8,851 bases of DNA, from NCBI GenBank assembly GCA_022599995.1, contig JAHZLG010000131.1, positions 1-8,851 of the forward strand, written 5' to 3'. Every line of letters starts with the position of its first letter. Position 1 is the first letter of the stretch. This stretch comes from Alphaproteobacteria bacterium. GTDB lineage: Bacteria > Pseudomonadota > Alphaproteobacteria > CBDBCS01 > JAHZLG01. The notes under the pieces are model-generated. The model had not been told where the DNA came from. It ran no database searches and saw nothing but the letters and a program-made list of their open reading frames with translations. Made by a program: the position numbers and the translations under genes. This document shows positions 6,649 to 8,851 of the stretch, piece after piece.

Positions 6649-7050
6649 ATGGCACCCCGCCCCCGCACCACCCCCCAACCGGGCGACGCTGCCCTTGTTG
6701 TTGCCAAGGCAAACCTGCAGATACTGCATTTGCCCCAGAACACGCGCACAGACCCGGCGAAGCTTTGCCTAATCGGCTACCTGTCCGAAGGCGAAGCCGG
6801 CATCGTGATGCGGTCGTGGGGGCGGTTTCGCACCCACCGCAAGCCCGAACAGCAGGCAACATCGCCCCGCTACGTGGAAGTCAACTGGAGGGGCGTTGCC
6901 AACCCCTCCGATGCCCTTCGTGCCGAAATCGCCACCGTGGTGGCGAAGACAATAGCGAGCTTTCCCAAGCTTTCCAAACGGGCGAAGTGGTACCTCCAAA
7001 CCCGAACAGACAAGGCTCTACGTGATGCCGGACATACCATCAAAAGCTAA
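6649..7050 (+). CDS. Hypothetical early protein after MuB
   Basis: This 133-aa soluble, basic protein is not one I recognise. The ATG lies one base after the MuB TAA, with GGAGG eight bases upstream inside the end of the MuB gene. The N-terminus is Pro/Arg-rich; the middle contains GYLSEGEAGIVMRSWGRF and RYVEVNWRG; the C-terminal third is helical and Lys/Arg-rich (LSKRAKWYLQTRTDKAL), which would suit nucleic-acid contact. No Cys cluster, membrane segment or signal peptide is visible. Its position matches the small accessory genes between B and gam in Mu-like phages. The next small gene overlaps its last 26-29 bases. Confidence 0.75.
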   Translation: MAPRPRTTPQPGDAALVVAKANLQILHLPQNTRTDPAKLCLIGYLSEGEAGIVMRSWGRFRTHRKPEQQATSPRYVEVNWRGVANPSDALRAEIATVVAKTIASFPKLSKRAKWYLQTRTDKALRDAGHTIKS

Positions 7051-7213
7051 CAGCTCGTTCAACTACGCCCGCCGATACTGGCGGGTGAAGACGCAAGTGT
7101 TTCGCAAGAAGCACCCCCAGATGAGCAACCGCCGCGGCTGTTGCCTCCGTTGCCAGCACGCAAGCTGCCAGCCCTACGCCAACCCCTACCTCCCCCCAAT
7201 CGCAGAGAAATGA
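7022..7213 (+). CDS. Small basic cysteine-rich protein
   Basis: A 62-63-aa frame starts at GTG 7022 or ATG 7025, with AAGG upstream at 7012-7015, and overlaps the previous gene. The product is strongly basic (YARRYWRVK, FRKKH) and has a cysteine cluster CCLRCQHASC followed by a Pro-rich tail, so a small metal-binding or nucleic-acid-binding protein is possible. Its TGA is embedded in the next ATG (ATGA at 7210-7213), a coupling that supports its being real. I recognise no family. Confidence 0.55.
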   Translation: MMPDIPSKANSSFNYARRYWRVKTQVFRKKHPQMSNRRGCCLRCQHASCQPYANPYLPPIAEK

Positions 7214-7491
7214 CAATGACCAAGGATTACGACCCAAACAAACCCGCATCGGAGCTACTGCGCGAGATGGCCAGTTGGCTTGACCATATGCCCGCCGGGA
7301 CACGCCCCAACGCAGAGTACATCCGCGAGAACCTGCTCGGCATATCCCGTATCGTAGAGGCGACCGAGAACACCGCGAAACACGCGGTAGCAATGCAAAA
7401 GGAAGACGTCCGTCTTTTCAAGCAAGGCCATATTCAGCGGATGGCCGCCGATATGCACTACGACCAAGTCCACCAAGAAGCCCCGCAATGA
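7210..7491 (+). CDS. Hypothetical small helical protein
   Basis: The start is placed at ATG 7210 (second choice ATG 7216) because it overlaps the preceding stop as ATGA; the frame is open further upstream but would overlap the previous gene. The 93-aa product is acidic to neutral and mostly helical, with ASELLREMASWLDHMP near the N-terminus and a middle region LLGISRIVEATENTAK. It has no Cys cluster and no membrane segment. It overlaps the next gene by four bases (ATGA at 7488-7491). Function unknown. Confidence 0.7.
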   Translation: MTMTKDYDPNKPASELLREMASWLDHMPAGTRPNAEYIRENLLGISRIVEATENTAKHAVAMQKEDVRLFKQGHIQRMAADMHYDQVHQEAPQ

Positions 7492-8009
7492 GCACCCCCC
7501 CATCGGAGCAATTGCGGCGCATCGCCTTGAACGCGGAAGAAGCCAACACCCTCAACCGGATCACCCCCGAGTCCCTTTGCAGCGACCTGCGCGAGCTAAT
7601 CGGGACGGTCGACGAGCTGGAAGAGCAAGCCGGTCGCTACGAAAGCACCCGTCAAGCCTATGTAGATTTGCGCCAGCAAGTCAACGAAGGCTTGCTGGAC
7701 ACCGACCCCCTCCCCCCTCACCCGGAGACGCCCAATGAACCCCTCCCTCCCACCCCTCCCACCCCTCCCACCCCTCCACACCCGCAACATCCAGCAGAGG
7801 CTCCAAATGGAGAAGCGACAAACTCGGGACGAAATAGCCCGTGCCGTGGCAATAGCCATTGTGTCGCTTGCTGCCCTTGCCGCAGTGCCCCTGCACTTCC
7901 TGCTGGCCTTGTGATCACCCCGGCCGAACGCAACGGCGATCGCTTTCTGATCGCCCTCTTCAGCGTAAACGCCACACTCCTCACCCTCAACATCCTATGG
8001 CTTGTCTAG
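7488..8009 (+). CDS. Hypothetical coiled-coil protein with Pro-rich tail; 3' half doubtful
   Basis: The frame encodes 173 aa from an ATG overlapping the preceding stop. Residues 1-75 look like real protein: helical, with LRRIALNAEEANTLNRITPESL and then a short coiled coil, similar in style to small early phage proteins. A Pro-rich stretch follows (about 76-105), including PPTPPTPPTPP encoded by the 9-bp repeat. From about residue 106 to 140 the sequence is low-quality (Cys/Ser/Pro-rich) and is the out-of-frame reading of a convincing membrane peptide gene (7735-7914). The last 32 residues again look genuine, with a 21-residue hydrophobic segment. Either the frame is read through, making a tail-anchored protein, or it lost its own stop, or a frameshift in the repeat joins its head to the nested gene. 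The N-terminal part is the confident portion. Confidence 0.55.
   Translation: MSTPPSEQLRRIALNAEEANTLNRITPESLCSDLRELIGTVDELEEQAGRYESTRQAYVDLRQQVNEGLLDTDPLPPHPETPNEPLPPTPPTPPTPPHPQHPAEAPNGEATNSGRNSPCRGNSHCVACCPCRSAPALPAGLVITPAERNGDRFLIALFSVNATLLTLNILWLV
7735..7914 (+). CDS. Small single-span membrane protein nested out of frame
   Basis: This 59-aa product lies in the +1 frame relative to the surrounding 7488-8009 frame. ATG 7735 has GGAGA six bases upstream; ATG 7807, with AGAGG six bases upstream, is a credible shorter start (35 aa). The N-terminus reads LPP repeats from the same C/T-rich DNA that gives PPT in the other frame. A charged helix follows (IQQRLQMEKRQTRDEIAR), then one hydrophobic span (AVAIAIVSLAALAAVPLHFLLAL). 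The charge pattern predicts a cytoplasmic N-terminus. No lipobox is present, so an Rz1 role is not supported. Function unknown. Confidence 0.55.
   Translation: MNPSLPPLPPLPPLHTRNIQQRLQMEKRQTRDEIARAVAIAIVSLAALAAVPLHFLLAL
7746..7778 (+). repeat. 9-bp C/T-rich tandem repeat, second locus
   Basis: Three copies of CCTCCCACC plus CCTCC match the array in the transposase gene exactly in unit and copy number. The DNA lies where two overlapping frames read it as PPT and LPP. The minus strand has G-quadruplex potential with single-base loops. Confidence 0.9.
7911..8009 (+). CDS. Possible 32-aa membrane peptide
   Basis: A GTG at 7911 overlaps the stop of the nested membrane gene (GTGA at 7911-7914), allowing reinitiation. 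The product begins MITPAERNGDR, then has a hydrophobic span of about 21 residues (FLIALFSVNATLLTLN...) to the end. There is no Shine-Dalgarno sequence. The same residues are the C-terminus of the longer 7488-8009 frame, so this may be its tail and not a separate gene. Confidence 0.35.
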   Translation: MITPAERNGDRFLIALFSVNATLLTLNILWLV

Positions 8010-8170
8010 CCCTCGGTGACTGGCACGCATATCCGCCACTGGTGGCGAATATGCTATCGCCGACCACCTCGGGCTAGTCGGGCTTATGTCTGTGCCCTAT
8101 CGCTGCCGCTTGCCTTGCAGGCATCACTCGCTTGGGGCACAGACAAGCACCCTCATTCTTACAGAACACA
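8010..8170 (+). promoter_or_regulatory. Structured untranslated gap before gam
   Basis: This 161-base gap interrupts an otherwise tightly packed operon. A near-perfect hairpin at 8027-8054 has arms GCATAT-C-CGCCAC and GTGGCG-A-ATATGC with one C/A mismatch. Outer CTAGCCC/GGGCTAG arms at about 8005-8011 and 8072-8078 extend it imperfectly. A second element has perfect 9-bp arms TCTGTGCCC (8089-8097) and GGGCACAGA (8135-8143), enclosing a small TGCCT/AGGCA hairpin (8111-8123). No T-run follows, so a simple terminator is not supported. It may be a processing site, an RNA element acting on gam, or a protein-binding site. Confidence 0.5.
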
Positions 8171-8689
8171 ATGACCTACAAACTCAAATCCCTATCGCCC
8201 CCAACCGAACCACCACAAAGCCGCGACGAAGCGGACAAGATGATCGAGCGGTATGGGGCGGTGCAACGCGAGATAACTCGCCAAACCACAGTCCTGGAGG
8301 ACGCCATCGCCTCCCTGCGCAAGCAAGCGGACACCGATATGGCCGCCTACAAAGCCGAAGCCGAAGGCATCCACCAAGCCGTACACACATTCGCCAGTGC
8401 AAACCGGCGAATGCTGACCGAAGGCAACAAGGTCAAACACCACATCTTCTCAACCGGAGAAGTGAAGTGGCGTGACCTGCCACCCAAAGTATCAATCAAG
8501 GGCACAGAAAACGTCATCAATGTCTGCTTCGCGCAGGGTCTTGATCGCTTTGTGAACCGCAAAGAAACCATAAACAAAGAAGCAATGCTGGCCGAGCCAA
8601 GCGTTGCGCGCACCATCCCCGGTGTCACGGTCGGCTCCGCCGGCGAGCAATTCACCATCAACCCATTCGAGGAAAAAACCAATGGATAA
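8171..8689 (+). CDS. gam: Mu Gam-like host-nuclease inhibitor
   Basis: This 172-aa protein matches Mu Gam in length (174 aa) and sequence pattern. It has an N-terminal long helix (about residues 15-80, coiled-coil-like), then conserved blocks including NRRMLTEGNKVK, STGEVKWRDLPPKVSIKG, RFVNRKETINKEAML and ITVxS-like to the NPFEEK end. Gam is a dimeric homologue of Ku that binds double-strand DNA ends and shields them from host exonucleases such as RecBCD. ATG 8171 is chosen because the family begins near here; the frame extends upstream only with a TTG at 8132. The Shine-Dalgarno sequence is weak (ACAGAA), so the structured gap upstream may matter for expression. The next gene overlaps its stop by eight bases. 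Confidence 0.93.
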   Translation: MTYKLKSLSPPTEPPQSRDEADKMIERYGAVQREITRQTTVLEDAIASLRKQADTDMAAYKAEAEGIHQAVHTFASANRRMLTEGNKVKHHIFSTGEVKWRDLPPKVSIKGTENVINVCFAQGLDRFVNRKETINKEAMLAEPSVARTIPGVTVGSAGEQFTINPFEEKTNG

Positions 8690-8851
8690 CGAAACCAACA
8701 CCGCGACAGCCCCGAACGCCGAGGCAGAGGCGCGTAGTCGCCTCCTCTACTTCGTTAAACGCATAGAAGACCTCGAGATGGACAAGTCGGGTATCACCAA
8801 AGATATCCGTGATGTCTTTATCGAAGCAAAATGCGCAGGATATGACACCAA
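8682..8851 (+). CDS. GapR/DUF2312-family DNA-binding protein, partial
   Basis: The gene starts at ATG 8682 inside the end of gam, with AGGA eight bases upstream at 8670-8673, and runs off the right edge after 56 codons. The acidic, Ala/Thr-rich N-terminus (about 18 residues) is followed by a heptad-like helix containing FVKRIEDLEMDK and then IRDVFIEAKCAGYDT, which aligns with Caulobacter GapR (RVERLEVEK... VYAEAKGNGFD). GapR is a small dimeric coiled-coil protein that clamps overtwisted, AT-rich DNA and stimulates type II topoisomerases. A phage copy in the replication operon may act on supercoiling during transposition, but that is inference. The missing C-terminus prevents a check of the basic tail. 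Confidence 0.85.
   Translation, partial: MDNETNTATAPNAEAEARSRLLYFVKRIEDLEMDKSGITKDIRDVFIEAKCAGYDT

Larger units (their letters stand above)
1099..8851 (+). mobile_element. Mu-like transposable prophage, left part and early region
   Basis: Gene order repressor (leftward), Ner/Cro-like regulator, MuA, MuB and Gam reproduces the left third of phage Mu, with a ParB-like gene inserted before A and a GapR-like gene after gam. The left terminus is not located precisely; it is expected between the repressor end and 1036, or left of the lipoprotein gene if that gene is phage cargo. The late genes lie beyond the right edge. Confidence 0.92.

Noticed and set aside
7735..8009. Rz/Rz1 spanin pair (nested genes)
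   Set aside because: The nested product has no lipobox Cys, and the locus lies in the early region, not with lysis genes.
8027..8054. Intrinsic terminator
   Set aside because: The stem is strong but no U-rich tract follows on either strand.
7998..8078. 26-aa frame over the hairpin upstream of gam
   Set aside because: It has no ribosome binding site, and its sequence is explained by the inverted repeats; coding cannot be supported.
8086..8475. Plus-strand frame overlapping gam
   Set aside because: It is mostly an out-of-frame shadow of gam, with low-complexity Arg/His/Pro content and no domain.
1099..8851. A new defence or toxin system
   Set aside because: The recognised genes are standard Mu-like early functions; no nuclease, toxin-antitoxin pair or defence domain is visible beyond the unassigned small genes.

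Overview
The window is the left part and early operon of a Mu-like (transposable) prophage. The host is probably an alphaproteobacterium. The last gene, cut by the right edge, is a GapR/DUF2312-family DNA-binding protein, a family typical of Alphaproteobacteria. The DNA is GC-rich and uses the standard code, with TAA, TAG and TGA all serving as stops.

Layout. Positions 1-130 hold a 26-bp tandem repeat array that reaches the left edge. Positions 130-1035 (minus strand) encode a probable lipoprotein with cadherin-like Ca-binding motifs, either host DNA flanking the prophage or phage cargo. The short gap 1036-1098 is the likeliest place for the phage left end. Positions 1099-1704 (minus) encode an S24-type phage repressor that carries an in-frame TAA between its catalytic Ser and Lys. 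Positions 1705-1786 form a divergent promoter/operator region whose promoters both appear to give leaderless transcripts. From 1787 rightward is a tightly packed operon: a Ner/Cro-like regulator with a C-terminal zinc-type motif, a 525-aa ParB-like protein with a large unrecognised N-terminal region, MuA transposase (DDE residues D262/D327/E383), MuB ATPase, four or five small unknown genes of which two encode membrane peptides, a 160-nt gap rich in inverted repeats, a Gam-type DNA-end protection protein, and the GapR-like gene.

How it works together. By analogy with phage Mu, the repressor holds the rightward early promoter off and the Ner/Cro-like protein limits both promoters after induction. 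MuA and MuB carry out replicative transposition, with MuB selecting the target and delivering it to MuA. Gam protects DNA ends from host nucleases. The ParB-like and GapR-like proteins are extra DNA-binding functions absent from Mu itself; their roles here are inferred only.

I see no clearly new defence or enzymatic system. The least explained points are the interrupted repressor, a C/T-rich 9-bp repeat shared by the transposase and a small gene (G-quadruplex potential on the minus strand), a membrane peptide gene nested out of frame in another gene, the structured gap before gam, and the ParB fusion.
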